A program made the position numbers and the translations under genes. From Hirsutella rhossiliensis (Eukaryota > Ascomycota > Sordariomycetes > Hypocreales > Ophiocordycipitaceae): a stretch of 64,000 nt of DNA. Positions 52,306 through 63,224 of the stretch are shown one piece after another (the first letter of the stretch is position 1; each line of letters starts with the position of its first letter). The DNA is taken from the NCBI RefSeq assembly GCF_020360975.1, contig NW_025408671.1, forward strand, positions 558,001 to 622,000, in the 5' to 3' direction. The notes under the pieces are model-generated. The model was not told the DNA's origin and did not search any database. It saw only the letters and a list, made by a program, of their open reading frames with translations.

Positions 52306-55300
52306 GGCCTGGGTGAAGAGGTCTTGGGTTGGGGGGGATTCGCTCTGAGACAGGTCTCAGAGCCGGACTGTCGAGCTTGGTGAGGCGAGACGAGGGAGAC
52401 GAGGGAGAGAGAAAAGGGGGGATTATGATAGAACTCCACATTGCTCGCATGCGTGTAGGTGGCGAGGGACACGGTGTTAGAGGCCGGCGCTGGGCCCAGC
52501 AAGATGCTTGGTAAAGTTGAGGAGGAAAAGATGGGTCGTCGGGCCACCAAGGCGCAGGCAAATTGTCAGATGAAGAGGGAGAGTCAAGAGATAAGAAAGA
52601 ATGCGAGGCGGGTACGGAAGCGGTCGCGACCCGGTGGGTTTTGGGTGGCATCTCCAAGACTCAGAGTTCCCACCATGCTGTACGGTAGACTCAGAGTTCC
52701 CACCATGCTGTCGATTTTTTGTGGGAACCACACTTCCCAAGCAAGCTTCCGGATGCTTGGCGACGTCGGGTTTCCTTTTTTCTCCGCGGGCCTCCTCTCT
52801 CCTGCCTCTACTCTTCCTGGGCCGTGAGCAAGATGGGACGAGGATGGCCGGGCCTACGGGATTGGAGAGCATGGGCGTTGGGCGTTGGATGGTGGCATCT
52901 GCTTGCCGGCAGATGTCGAGTCCGTCCTGACGATGGCGCATGATGTGTCGTATCGTTACCGCAGCAGGGGAGGGCGTCGGGTTAACTTTTGGCTGGGGGG
53001 TGGCGGTCGGCGGGCTCCGGTGCGGTGGGTCGGCACGTCGACAGCGGACCCAGCCATCCATCTCGCCCAGTCTCTCTGCGGCGGGTGACGCGTGCGTGTG
53101 CGTGTGTGTGTGCCTGGGAGAACCGTAGCCTCGGTGCTTGCATACGGTACGACGCCTCCATGGCGCCGCACGACGATTCTAGGCTCGTTTGACCCGACGG
53201 CGAAAAGCAGAAGAGGCAGAGAGGGCCGGGTTGCACGGCCATGTGCTTGCCGGGCTCCGAGGCCGAGGCAGCGGACAAAGAGGCTCGAAAAGGGGGCGGT
53301 CGGGACTTTCCGCCCTGCCGCGAGTCGAGGTTGTGCGCTTGATCATGCGAGGAATAGCGTGCCCGGTGAGATGATGGATGGTCAGGAGAGTTGGCAAAGG
53401 GGAAAATTTTCCCTCCTCTAACAGCACGGCACTAATGACCTGGATCGCCGCCTTCCTTGTTGGCCAGCGGAGACATGTGACGAAGGCGAGTTGCAGTGCG
53501 TGGGGCCCCTCGAACTGTACGGGCCATGGGCCAGAACTTACAGCGCCTCGGCCCCTGTAGTGCCCTCGGTGCACCCTACCAGTACGTACGTCTCCGGACC
53601 TGCAGCAGTAGCGGCCTACAACGACGAATCCTTTGTCCTGTAAGTTACTGTAAGTTATGTCGATGGCCTGCCTCGATCTGAGCACGTTTTGCACCGCCCG
53701 TTGACGTCAAGTCGGATCTGCTGCGCAGGCAAACTGTGTGCTCCAGCGTGGCATGCACGGCTGTAACCGCGCAAAGGGCACACACGGCGTCAGGTAAACC
53801 TTGTCGCTCGGGTGCCGATGTCGGTCGGGGCCATGATAGCGAGTTTGATGGTCGTCGCTCAGCCGCCCATACAACATACAGCAGGCCCGTTGACGAGGTA
53901 AGTACCTACCTAATATCTCGTCCACTGCACCATCGTACTGTACAGTAGCAATGGCTTCTACTGCCCAGCCAACGGCCAGTCATTACTACCTACCTAGGTA
54001 GTACTTATTAGGTAGTGCATCAGTTGTAATTACTGTAGCGTCTGTAGCGTCGACCTGACGCCCGCTCGCCACCTGAAGGCCGTGGAGCCAAAAAGGCGCC
54101 CCGAACCCGACACGACAATCAGGCAGCTCCTGTCTGGCGTCGTCGTCGACGTATGAGGAGATATGCACGCACGGCTGCGTTTCACCGAGCCATGGACCGG
54201 GAAGCTCCCTCTCAGCCGCCTGACTCGCTGGGCATAGCCGTCTCTGCCTGCGGATACCCTGACGAGGCGTCTGTCTTTCTGATTGGACCCAAGACGGCGA
54301 GTCACAGCCTGGCCGAGCAGAAGGAGCAGAAGGAGCAGAAGGAGCAGAAGGAGCGGAAGCAGAGGTAATCTCTACTCTGCATAGACATCTATCTGCATTG
54401 GCAGTCTATATATATCTTTTCGAAATGAAAAACTCCTGTGCCGCAGCAGCCTTCAACAGATGCTCCCTCCCGCCCTTCCCTCAATGTCGGCCATCCACCA
54501 AACACGACACGTTATCCCACTGGACCGTAATTCGCGGCATGAGCGTCGTCGTCTTGACTCCAGGCCAGAGGGATGGATAGAATTACTTGACCCAATGCTC
54601 TCAGCTGCCATCTCCCGGTGACCCGCTCTGGCCAACACCCGCCTCGACGAATCAATGTCCCGCTGTGACGACCGACTTGCCATGAGACGACGCGGCAGAT
54701 GAGCCTGCGAGTCAGCCATTGAGCACAGCCTTGCATTGAGCCATGGCAGACGGCCGCCGCCCATCGGACGAACGTCGAGCGTGTGCTTGATCGGCACTGT
54801 CCGGACTTGCGATTTGCAGAATCCAGCAATCACCAATGCTGCCTCGCCTGCCATCGGTCCAGGTGCATGCAACTGTAACCGCACGAGGGACGCGTCAGAA
54901 TAGAGTTCGAGCCCCAGAAAATTTGGTTAAAGATTGTATCGTACGCGTACAATTTGGTATCGGCTGTGTGCGGCAGACCCCGTGCTAAGTGCCAAAGTCG
55001 AGCCTGAAACAACCGGTGCATACCAAACACTGCGTCCCTCGAATGTTAAGCTTTGTCTTGGACGGGATCGAGTTTCAACGTGCGGGAGTTTCCCTTGGTG
55101 GCGATCAACGAGGCATGTATTATACCTTGAGGTACAAGCATCTCACAAGACAGCAGAGTGTGGCAACTCAACTATGCTGCAGCATGTCGAGGCAAAGAGT
55201 CGACTCTCTCTCTCCTCCATCATCCACACTTGGCCTGTACATGCGTTTTGGAGCCCTTCTAGGCCGGTTCAGCCAGCGTGTCAGCGCCTATTCTAAGCTC

Positions 55301-56194
55301 TGGTTATTTTTATTACGTCCACCAATGCAGATGCTTTTGATCTCACGCCTCTCACTGCCGTGCGCCCGCTTGCCCTCTTTTCTCTGACTCCCAGGCCGTC
55401 GGACGCGCAGCAAAAGGCAGGCCATCGAGGCGCAAACGTGGCCACCATCATTGATGGCCATTGACGGTGTGAACCGTGTGCGCAAAGGAGAGCAAGGGGG
55501 TCCCGGCGATTCTTGTCGGCCTTCCGACGGCGACCGCACTTGGCAAACTCGCGAGGCCGTCGCCGGTCCCTCCATGGCCGTCTTCCATGTTGTGACAATC
55601 GCTGACGTTGTAACTAAATGCTTACATACAGGCCATGGCTCAAGAATCGGCATCATGTAGGGCGTCAGCGCCGCCGTTGCCGCCCGTAAGCCGAGCATTC
55701 GCCCGCATCGCACAGCAAGGTCGTCGGATGCCTCCAATCAGCTTGCCCGCATCCCCTCCTTGGCGGCAGCGGCTCGTGGCCGTTGCCGTTGACCTCGATC
55801 GTAGCCCCGGACCCTCGGGCTGCCTTGTGCGCCGACCTCCGACGAGCCGTAGCAGACGCTGCTGGGCGGCAAAAGGATGACTCCGAGCACGAGACTTGTT
55901 TCCTGCTCACGGTAGCCACCATGTTGTTTTTCCTTTTTTGTCTTCCTGTCCGGCACCCCCGCCTGGTCGCCTCGGGCTCGGCCGCCGAACAAGGATTCTC
56001 GCCTGTTTATATCCATCCGTCCCCTCCCGTCGTGTTTGTGAGATTCTGTTGTTCATCTCTTCTTCCTCTCGTACCGACTGTGCCTGTCTCTGAGTTGCTT
56101 GCCGACTAAGACTGCGGATAGCGACTACGATAGCCCCCAAGACGAAAACGGAGACGAGGACACAGACGATTTGATCATTGTAACCATCGAAATC
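52306..56194. other. 3.9-kb intergenic region with simple repeats
   Basis: No gene was recognised. Minor structures: a 25-bp direct repeat at 52657-52681 and 52687-52711 (AGACTCAGAGTTCCC core) upstream of the Prm10-like gene, a GT-rich run at 53093-53115, a palindrome CTACCTAGGTAG near 53988-54002, and a 9-bp tandem repeat at 54315-54359. Confidence 0.45.
54315..54359 (+). repeat. 9-bp tandem repeat, five units
   Basis: GAGCAGAAG occurs four times in a row, followed by GAGCGGAAG. It lies in a short open frame (EQKEQKEQKE) that is otherwise not gene-like, so it is treated as a microsatellite. Confidence 0.85.
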
Positions 56195-57061
56195 ATGGCT
56201 CAGCAAACCGCCGTTGGCGTCCCGGACCGCGTGGTGCCGATGCGAGTCATCGTCTGCGGTGTCCACCGCACGGGAACCATGAGCATGCGGTCGGCGCTAT
56301 GGCAGCTGGGCTTCCACGACTGCTACCATATGCACACGGTGCTGCAGAATCTCGACAGCCACCCGGAGCAGTGGATCCGGGCCTACGAGGCCAAGTACGC
56401 AGGCAAGGGGAGCTTTGGCAAGGCCGACTGGGACCATTTGCTCGGGCACTGCCAGGCGTGCTGCGACATGCCGTCGGCCGTCTTCAGTGCCGAGCTGGCC
56501 GAGCTATACCCGGATGCCAAGGTCGTCATCCTCAACCGCGACCCGGAGCTGTGGTACGAGAGCGCGCTGCAGAGCATCCACAAGGTCCTGCGCCCGCAAT
56601 CGCTGAGGGAGCGGGCGGCGCGGCTGTACTGCTACGCCCTGGACGGGCAAATCCGCAGCTGGGTGCGCTTCACAAACGTCATGGTAAAGCTTGGCATGCC
56701 CTTTGACCACGTCGAGGAAAAGGACAAGGCCATTGCGTGGTTCAAGGGGCAGTACCAGGAGTTCCGCGACCGCATCCCCGCCGAGAGGTGCCTCGAGTTC
56801 CGTGTGCAAGACGGGTGGAAGCCGCTGTGCGAGCACCTCGGGGTGCCGGTGCCCATGGTCGAGGACGAGGCGACGGGCAAGCCGGTCGAAGCGCCTTTTC
56901 CGCGCATCAACGACCGCGAGACGTTTGCCGTCAACTCGCGGCGGAACCTCCAACAGTCGACCAAGCGGGCGCACAAGAACCTCGTTACCATGCTGGGCGA
57001 GCTGGTGATGATGGGGATGCTGGGATACGGAGGCTGGCTGGCGTGGGCGAGGCTTGGGTGA
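56195..57061 (+). CDS. Sulfotransferase-like P-loop protein (fungal Sulfotransfer_4 type)
   Basis: A single exon; from the ATG at 56195 (MAQQTAVG) it gives 288 residues. The nucleotide-binding 5'-PSB/P-loop motif is VCGVHRTGTMSMRSALWQLG near residue 20, followed by YHMHTVLQN. The middle has DMPSAVFSAELAELYPDAKV and LNRDPELWYESALQSIH, the 3'-phosphate-binding region of sulfotransferase-like proteins. CLEFRVQDGWKPLCEHLGVP and FPRINDRETF end the fold. A C-terminal hydrophobic segment, LVMMGMLGYGGWLAWARLG, could anchor it to a membrane. The frame is open to an upstream ATG at 56099 that would add an acidic, unconserved stretch. Such proteins are often mislabelled as NAD-dependent epimerases. The substrate is unknown. 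Confidence 0.88.
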   Translation: MAQQTAVGVPDRVVPMRVIVCGVHRTGTMSMRSALWQLGFHDCYHMHTVLQNLDSHPEQWIRAYEAKYAGKGSFGKADWDHLLGHCQACCDMPSAVFSAELAELYPDAKVVILNRDPELWYESALQSIHKVLRPQSLRERAARLYCYALDGQIRSWVRFTNVMVKLGMPFDHVEEKDKAIAWFKGQYQEFRDRIPAERCLEFRVQDGWKPLCEHLGVPVPMVEDEATGKPVEAPFPRINDRETFAVNSRRNLQQSTKRAHKNLVTMLGELVMMGMLGYGGWLAWARLG

Positions 57062-57478
57062 AGACGGACGAGGTTGAACAATGGTTACTGTGTCGGCATC
57101 AAGGCCGCACTGTACGCACGCAGCGCTGTGACAAGCAGACATGACACCACCCACTAACTTACCCGAGTTGGCTATATCCGCGACATACACTATTAACATA
57201 ACAGTCGCTACCACATCAACCAGACACTAATTACAAGTTGGCCTCTGTACGTAGCCGCTCAAACTGCAAGAAATATGCCCTACTTGGTTGCCGAACCCGT
57301 CTCTTTTAGACGTGACTCATGGCGATTGAGGCTGCCCGTCGATGTGCAGGCCGCATCCGTGCGCCGCAATGACGTCACACCGTGCGAGGGCTGGGAAGCT
57401 GCTGCCGCTGCCGTTGCTGCTGCTTCCGCTGCTGATGCCTGAATTGCCTCAATATCCAGATTTGCTCAACCTCGACTG
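57062..57478. other. Intergenic between P-loop gene and PIP-kinase-like gene
   Basis: A 417-bp gap between genes in the same direction. A CTGCCGCTGC-type trinucleotide-like run lies at about 57402-57438. No gene was seen. Confidence 0.5.
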
Positions 57479-58708
57479 ATGCGAAATGTCCCCATTCACC
57501 AGCGCCCCGTGGAGGCAAAGTCTGACGATCCGCCCTCACACGCCCATGGACCCGAAGCGGCGCCGTTTGTCATGACGAGTCGCACGTCCCGCATCTCCGC
57601 CAGCGTCGCCGACGCCGTCACGGCACCGGACCAGCATGTCGAGACCAAGGGCGTCCTCGACGGCGCCGTCAAAGCCTTCGTCTCCTTCTTCTGCCTCTTC
57701 AGGCTTAGCATGACGCGCTACCGCTCATCCGACTTTCTCCAGCTGCGCCGCGACATCTGGGAGCTCGACGACGACGAGTACAGGGACTCGTTTCGCTTGT
57801 CCTCCTCCCCCGATGCATCGACGCAGCGCGTGCCCGCCGGAGACCTCGGATACAGCGGCTCGACCTTCTTCACCACGCCCAACGACATGTACCTCGTCAA
57901 GTCGCTCCCCCGCCGCTTCGAGCATCAGTTCTTCGCCCACGACCTCTTCGACGTATACACGGCGCACATGAGGCGCTGCCCGGACAGCCTGCTCGTCCGC
58001 ATCGTCGACATGGTTTATACCCCACGCGCCACCCTGGGCGGATTGCTAGGCACCGCGCCCACGCACCACGTCGTCATGGAAAACCTACTCTATCGCGGCC
58101 TGCCCGACGGCCAAGATGGCGACGGGCGCTGGCAGTATGCCAGCGTGGAAACATACGACCTTAAACCTAACGACTACTTCTTCCCCGAGCGAGACATTGC
58201 CGAGGGCAGGCTGGCGCCCGACAGCGTCAAAGACCGGCTAGTCGACACGTTCCCCGGCAAGGTGCGGGTCTCGGCTGAGGCCAGGGCTGAACTGCTGTCC
58301 CTCCTCGACGCCGACACGGCGCTGCTCGCCGCCGCGAGCGCCGTTGATTACTCCCTCTTCCTCGTGCGCTTCGCCCGAATGGACCCGGGCTCCAGCGTCG
58401 TGTCGCCCTTTGCCGACAACGTCGGCGGCTCATGGCGCAGAGGGTTCCACTCCACCGACGGCCGCTGGACCTATCGAGCCGTTGTCCTTGACTTCTTTTG
58501 GGCCAAAAAGAAGCTGCGCGCCAAGGCCATGACGGGCCTGATCAATGTGTTTAACCTTCTGGCCAACAAGGGGCCCATGAGTATCACGGCCCACCCAGCC
58601 GAGTACCGGACGCGCTTCATGGGCATGGTGGATAAGCTCGTCGTGGCCACTGGCGACGACGACACCGAAGACGGGGACGAGGCCGAGGCCGACGAAGCGG
58701 GACTGTAA
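57479..58708 (+). CDS. PIP-kinase (PIPK) domain protein
   Basis: A single exon of 409 residues. Three PIPK landmarks are in order. The glycine-rich loop and ATP lysine are seen as YSGSTFFTTPNDMYLVKSL near residues 126-144. VDYSLFLVRF near residue 289 corresponds to the DYSLL catalytic motif. VVLDFFWAKKKLRAKAMTG near residue 335 corresponds to the IID metal-binding region. VVMENLLYR supplies the hinge. It is much smaller than Mss4- or Fab1-type kinases and lacks FYVE or chaperonin domains, so it is a stand-alone PIPK-like domain of a kind found in filamentous fungi. An acidic tail ends the protein. The true substrate and activity are not known. Confidence 0.88.
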   Translation: MRNVPIHQRPVEAKSDDPPSHAHGPEAAPFVMTSRTSRISASVADAVTAPDQHVETKGVLDGAVKAFVSFFCLFRLSMTRYRSSDFLQLRRDIWELDDDEYRDSFRLSSSPDASTQRVPAGDLGYSGSTFFTTPNDMYLVKSLPRRFEHQFFAHDLFDVYTAHMRRCPDSLLVRIVDMVYTPRATLGGLLGTAPTHHVVMENLLYRGLPDGQDGDGRWQYASVETYDLKPNDYFFPERDIAEGRLAPDSVKDRLVDTFPGKVRVSAEARAELLSLLDADTALLAAASAVDYSLFLVRFARMDPGSSVVSPFADNVGGSWRRGFHSTDGRWTYRAVVLDFFWAKKKLRAKAMTGLINVFNLLANKGPMSITAHPAEYRTRFMGMVDKLVVATGDDDTEDGDEAEADEAGL

Positions 58709-60581
58709 AGTTTGAAGCAACGGTGGCGAGACGAAAGCGCAGCATGTGTCGCGCCGCTGTCAAGGGAGGCGCCAAAGGAACGGACGCCCAGCAAGGGGGC
58801 GGCGTTTCGGGCCTGCGAGCGGACCGGGCAGCAATATCTGATGCATATCCCAGAGCCCCACGATCCAACAAGGCACCTGCTCCCTTGGCCCTTGGCAGCG
58901 CGGGTGACGAACTGCGTTGGTGAGGCTGCGCAGAGGTTGGCTTTCAGAAAGGCCCAGGCCCGAGGGGGCCACGGGCAGCAAATTTACGGTCTCCGTGTCT
59001 CACCAGCTTCTGGCCCTCCTCTTTCGCAAGTTATCGTCGAGGCAGAGGACCGACATGACTGGTCACGATCACGGACCCCGGGCTTTTATCCAGTCACGAA
59101 GACCAGCCCAGAATCATCCAGGAAAACCCCTACTATGGCCTCACCCCTACCATTGAGCATGTCTCACAAAGGCAGACATGGCATCTCCTTCCTTCTCGAA
59201 ACTGTTCACTCGTCAACCTGCCTCCACCCACCTGGATCCAGTCCCCCGCCCCCGTCGCTGGTGTCTGGGCGTGAAGCGGAGCATCGTCACTCTGGAACCG
59301 TCGCAGAGCATCCAAGGACGTGGCGAGCTACGCGGGCGAGGAATGCTGTCATGTCTCGCTCGGTTGGGATATGATGGGGCTTTTGGAGGAGGAGGCCAGG
59401 CATTGGCAGTAACGAGGCCGGATTTGGGCGTCTTTTTTCCATGGCGAGGATACCGCTGCACTGTCAAGGGAGTTTTTATAGGGTGGAGAAGAGCGGAGCT
59501 GACGCTGGATGTGTCTGTGAGCGGAGAAGACGATGCGAGGTGTCTGATTTCGGTAAACGCGAGATGCCGCTGCTTGCTGTGTGGTCCTTGCTTCTCACAG
59601 ATCTCGCGTGCTCGTTAATATCAAGTTAATTGGCAGTCTGCTCCCCACGTCAGATTGTAACATGATGTTTCGAAATGCTCTTCACGTCGCTTCCTCAGTC
59701 CTTCTCTTTCCAATGCTTGGCCTAGTGTCTCTCTTTCATATGCACATCATCATACGCGCACCCCGCCCGTCCCGGCTCAAGATTGGAGTTTGTCTCGCGT
59801 GTAAGGCAAGGTTGGCGGTGTGCACATGGGCGGCTACGCCCTCTACATACCATCGTGTGGCTCGCTGGCAACGGGGAAATATAGAAGGGGAGAAGCTGAG
59901 AAGAGGCCAGTCTGCCCCGTCCGTCCATCCACATGCTCCCTTGCTCGCTCGCCCAGCATCGTCACTGGTCGCACTGCCCCAGGGTACGGGAACAAGACGA
60001 GGAGGCGGGACACCCCATTCTTTGCCGCCAATGCCAAGTGATGCTCGATCTTGGCTTCAGTCCCCTGCCTCCCCTGCAGCCAGATCCGGCCATCTGCAAC
60101 CGGTGAGAAAAGGGAATCGACAGAGACAGAGCAGGGGAAGAGTACGTCATGGCCACCGGTACGTAGTCCCAGGTTGAGTTTGAGACAGCGGCGTTCCAGT
60201 CCTGTGTCGTAGAGGGACGGCAGGGCGGGAGGAGCTGCGAGAAAGCTGGTTTATGAACTTTGATGCTTGCCACGTGGAGTCTCTCCTCCGAGCCCCAAGA
60301 GATCGTCTTGGGAGAACGATGCGTTATTGAGATCTGCGGGCACGGACGTGCAGCGGAGAGTTTGCATGTTGTGTGCTTGCTTGGCGGGTGGATGTCAACA
60401 CCCCTGACGGCTGAGCGTGTCAAGGCATCGTCAAGCACATCGACAGTTGAATGGCAAGTCTTGTTGAGCGGCAACTGACGAGTTTGTTATTGAGCTGTGA
60501 GGACCCTGATATAACAACGTGATGACTCCCGCGGAGTAGCGACAGCATCACACAATAACGAGACATGGCTAGCCGTGCTCT
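58709..60581. other. 1.9-kb convergent intergenic region
   Basis: It lies between the 3' ends of the PIPK-like and DUF2828 genes. Open frames such as 59178-59618 have no recognisable domain. No RNA gene or repeat was seen. Confidence 0.45.
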
Positions 60582-63224
60582 CTAGTCCATCACCCGCAGC
60601 ATGGCATATGCCTCGTGCCCAATGGCCCTTTTCACCGTCCGCAGAGGATCCTTGCGGATCTTGCGCTTCGTCTGCGCGGCACCCGTCTCTCCTTCTCCGT
60701 GCCCGACGACAACCATCTCGTCGTCACTCTCCTCCGGCTGGTCTTCCTCCTCCTCTTCTGGGTCTTGGAAGCTGCCATTGTCGAGAAAGACCTTGAGCAT
60801 CCCCTGCGAGTAGCCGCTCACGAGGCTTGTGCCCTCCTCGGTGGCCGCGATCGGCTTGGGCGCCGTGGCATCTCCCCCGGCCTCCCCGGCCCCGGAGCCG
60901 GCGCGTCCGCCCGCGAGGTTCCAAAACACCAGCTCGGGCATGTCGTAGCCAGCGCCGGCAAAGTTGCGCTTGATGCGCTCGTACGACGAGCTCCACTTCT
61001 CCGGCTGCTTATCCCGGCGGTCTTGGGAGCCGTCAAGGCTCCATGTCTCCTGGGCACCGTCAAAGTGCATGTCGCTAAAGACAAAGACTCGCCTGACCAT
61101 GTCCTCGGGCGGCAGCTTGTTCTCCACGGCCATGGGCAGGATCAGCTCCTCAAAGACCTTGACAAAGTCCGTGTTGAGGCCCCATTCCGAGGCCTGCATG
61201 CCGCGCAGCTTCTCGCCGAGGCCCTGCGTCAGATCAATCTTCTGCACCGTCGGACTCGCGCTGAAGGTGATGAAGGCGCCTCCAAAGGGCGGTTCCGTGA
61301 CCTCGGCGACGAGCAGCGACAGACCGAGGGCCGAGTCCATGGGACAGGAGCCGTCGGGGAACCGGGGGCCCTCCATACTGCCGGAGACGTCGCAGACGGC
61401 GATGCTCGACGCCAGCGTGCCCGAGTCGCGGATCCGCCGCACCAGCGTGCGCCACTGGCCGTCGGCGACGCGGGCCTCGAGCTCGCACACGCGGCGCCGC
61501 ACGAGGGCCTGCCGCGACGACGGCCGCGGCTCGCCGCCCGAGCACAGGCGCATGCGGCTGACGAGCGTCGACGGCAGCAGCGTGGCGCCCGAGATGCCGG
61601 CCTTGCCGCGGGCGACGCGCTCGACGTAGGCCTCGAAGCGCTCGGCGTCCTTGGCGATGAAGACGCCGCAGTGCGCGCTCATGGCCAGCGACGGCACGCG
61701 CTCGTACCGGATCCTGTCAAACGTGCCGGCCGTCACGTCGCGCTCCACGACGCCCAGGTGCGCCCGCAGCGCCGACAGGTCTCGCCGGTACCGCTCCCGC
61801 GCGTGCCGGAGGAAGGTCTCGCGGCCGGCGTCGGGGGCCAGGCCGGCGTCTTGGGCGGTCAAAGACTCGCGCGGGTGCAGCAGCTCGGCGATGGAGCTGG
61901 CGATAGAGGTGTGCCGGTCGTGGAAGTGGTCCTGCGACGGCGCCCACTTGCCGCACAGCGAGACGCCGCGCCGCCTGGTGCCCGGGTGCTCGTCGCCAAG
62001 GGCCTGCAGGTCGGCACGGAGCTGCTGGGCAAAGAGCCGGGCCACGGCGAGGTGTAGTGCGCGGTAGACGACGTTGTTGGAAAAGGCGTCGACGGCCGTG
62101 GCGTGGCGGCGCTTCCTCGCCTCGTTCCGCCTCTGCTTGATGTCGGGCTTCGCTTTCTCTGTCTTGCCTTCACCGGCGCTTCCGTCTTTCCGGGCCTCCG
62201 TGTGCGCCGCCGGGACCGCCTCGTCGGCCGGGTTTTCGGCGCCGGTGCGGGTCGGTCTTCCCCGGCTCCGGTAGCCGTTGGCGGGGGGCCTGGGCGGGAC
62301 ACGGCCGGAGCGGCGCGCGCAGCGGTTCCTCATGACGCGCGAGATGATCTCGTCCTCGGCGTTGAGCACGTCGCGAGGGTCGGCCAGGACGTCAAGCTTA
62401 CCCCTGACGGCCAGAACGAGGATGTTGAGGAGATCCTTCCAGTAGCCGTGCGCGACTCCGTGCTTGACATCGAGCCTCGTCCAGCCGTCTTCCTCATCGG
62501 ACCGCGGGCCCTCCACCAGGACCACGTCCTCGTCGGCCTCGCCAGCCGCCGTCCCCGCCTTCTTCTCAATGACCGGACGGCTCAGCCAGCCCAGGTTGGC
62601 GACGAGGGTGAGCGGGTGGTTCTGGGCCAGCCAGCCGGCGGCGCGGTAAAAGCTGCCCCGTGAACCCTTGCCCAGGTGGATGGAGCGCGCGTTGAAGATG
62701 AGTTTGAGCGTGGCCGACGGGTCTTCGGCCCACGCGGCGTCGAGCAGTTGCCGCAGCCGAGGCCCGGAGACGACGTCCTCGAGCTCGGCAAAGAGATCGA
62801 CCAGAGGGTTGGTGCTCGACCGCAGCGCCACGTCGGCGTTTTCCGTCAGCATCTTGTTAGCCGGAAGGCCGGGCGGGGCCGGCTGATGGCGGTGGTGGTT
62901 CACGAGGCCCTGCATGAAGGGTCCCCACGTCTTGGGATCCGTGTCCATGTTGCCGACGGCCTCGTCACCGGCTTGGGTCGCGCCGTCCAGGTCCATGACG
63001 GCCAAGTCATCGCGGACCTTAGCCTCTATCGAGGCAGAGTCGCCACCGAGGGTCGGCGTTTCGGCGCAGGCGTGATCGGGGCGACGCCGGATGAGTTGGT
63101 CAGCCAGGAAACCATCGAAATCGGCTCGCGACTTGGTCAGTGCATCGTGGGCTGGGAAGTCGACGGGGTATGTTGAACGCAGGAACCAGGGCCGCCGGTC
63201 TGCCGCTGACGCCGTAGCCGCCAT
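60582..63224 (-). CDS. DUF2828 protein with von Willebrand A-like MIDAS motif
   Basis: A single exon; 880 residues from the start at 63224 (MAATASAADRRP). The N-terminal half has TENADVALRSSTNPLVDLFAEL and TLKLIFNARSIHLGKGSRGS, the hallmark DUF2828 opening. The second half has CGKWAPSQ, YERVPSLAM and the MIDAS-type IAVCDVSGSMEG near residue 612 (DxSGS), followed by FVFSDMHFDGA. The C-terminal part, including GYSQGMLKVFLDNG, matches the family end. DUF2828 proteins occur in fungi and plants and resemble TROVE/vWA ribonucleoprotein folds; a role in RNA binding is only suggested. Basic and acidic low-complexity inserts lie at about residues 300-390 and 825-845. The frame stays open 429 nt upstream, so a longer N-terminus cannot be excluded. 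Confidence 0.93.
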   Translation of the reverse strand: MAATASAADRRPWFLRSTYPVDFPAHDALTKSRADFDGFLADQLIRRRPDHACAETPTLGGDSASIEAKVRDDLAVMDLDGATQAGDEAVGNMDTDPKTWGPFMQGLVNHHRHQPAPPGLPANKMLTENADVALRSSTNPLVDLFAELEDVVSGPRLRQLLDAAWAEDPSATLKLIFNARSIHLGKGSRGSFYRAAGWLAQNHPLTLVANLGWLSRPVIEKKAGTAAGEADEDVVLVEGPRSDEEDGWTRLDVKHGVAHGYWKDLLNILVLAVRGKLDVLADPRDVLNAEDEIISRVMRNRCARRSGRVPPRPPANGYRSRGRPTRTGAENPADEAVPAAHTEARKDGSAGEGKTEKAKPDIKQRRNEARKRRHATAVDAFSNNVVYRALHLAVARLFAQQLRADLQALGDEHPGTRRRGVSLCGKWAPSQDHFHDRHTSIASSIAELLHPRESLTAQDAGLAPDAGRETFLRHARERYRRDLSALRAHLGVVERDVTAGTFDRIRYERVPSLAMSAHCGVFIAKDAERFEAYVERVARGKAGISGATLLPSTLVSRMRLCSGGEPRPSSRQALVRRRVCELEARVADGQWRTLVRRIRDSGTLASSIAVCDVSGSMEGPRFPDGSCPMDSALGLSLLVAEVTEPPFGGAFITFSASPTVQKIDLTQGLGEKLRGMQASEWGLNTDFVKVFEELILPMAVENKLPPEDMVRRVFVFSDMHFDGAQETWSLDGSQDRRDKQPEKWSSSYERIKRNFAGAGYDMPELVFWNLAGGRAGSGAGEAGGDATAPKPIAATEEGTSLVSGYSQGMLKVFLDNGSFQDPEEEEEDQPEESDDEMVVVGHGEGETGAAQTKRKIRKDPLRTVKRAIGHEAYAMLRVMD

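Noticed and set aside
56099..56194. Upstream start for the sulfotransferase-like gene
   Set aside because: It adds an acidic stretch not seen in the family; the ATG at 56195 lies close to the conserved P-loop and is preferred.
60615..62057. 480-residue plus-strand open frame
   Set aside because: Antisense of the DUF2828 gene and without domain signals.
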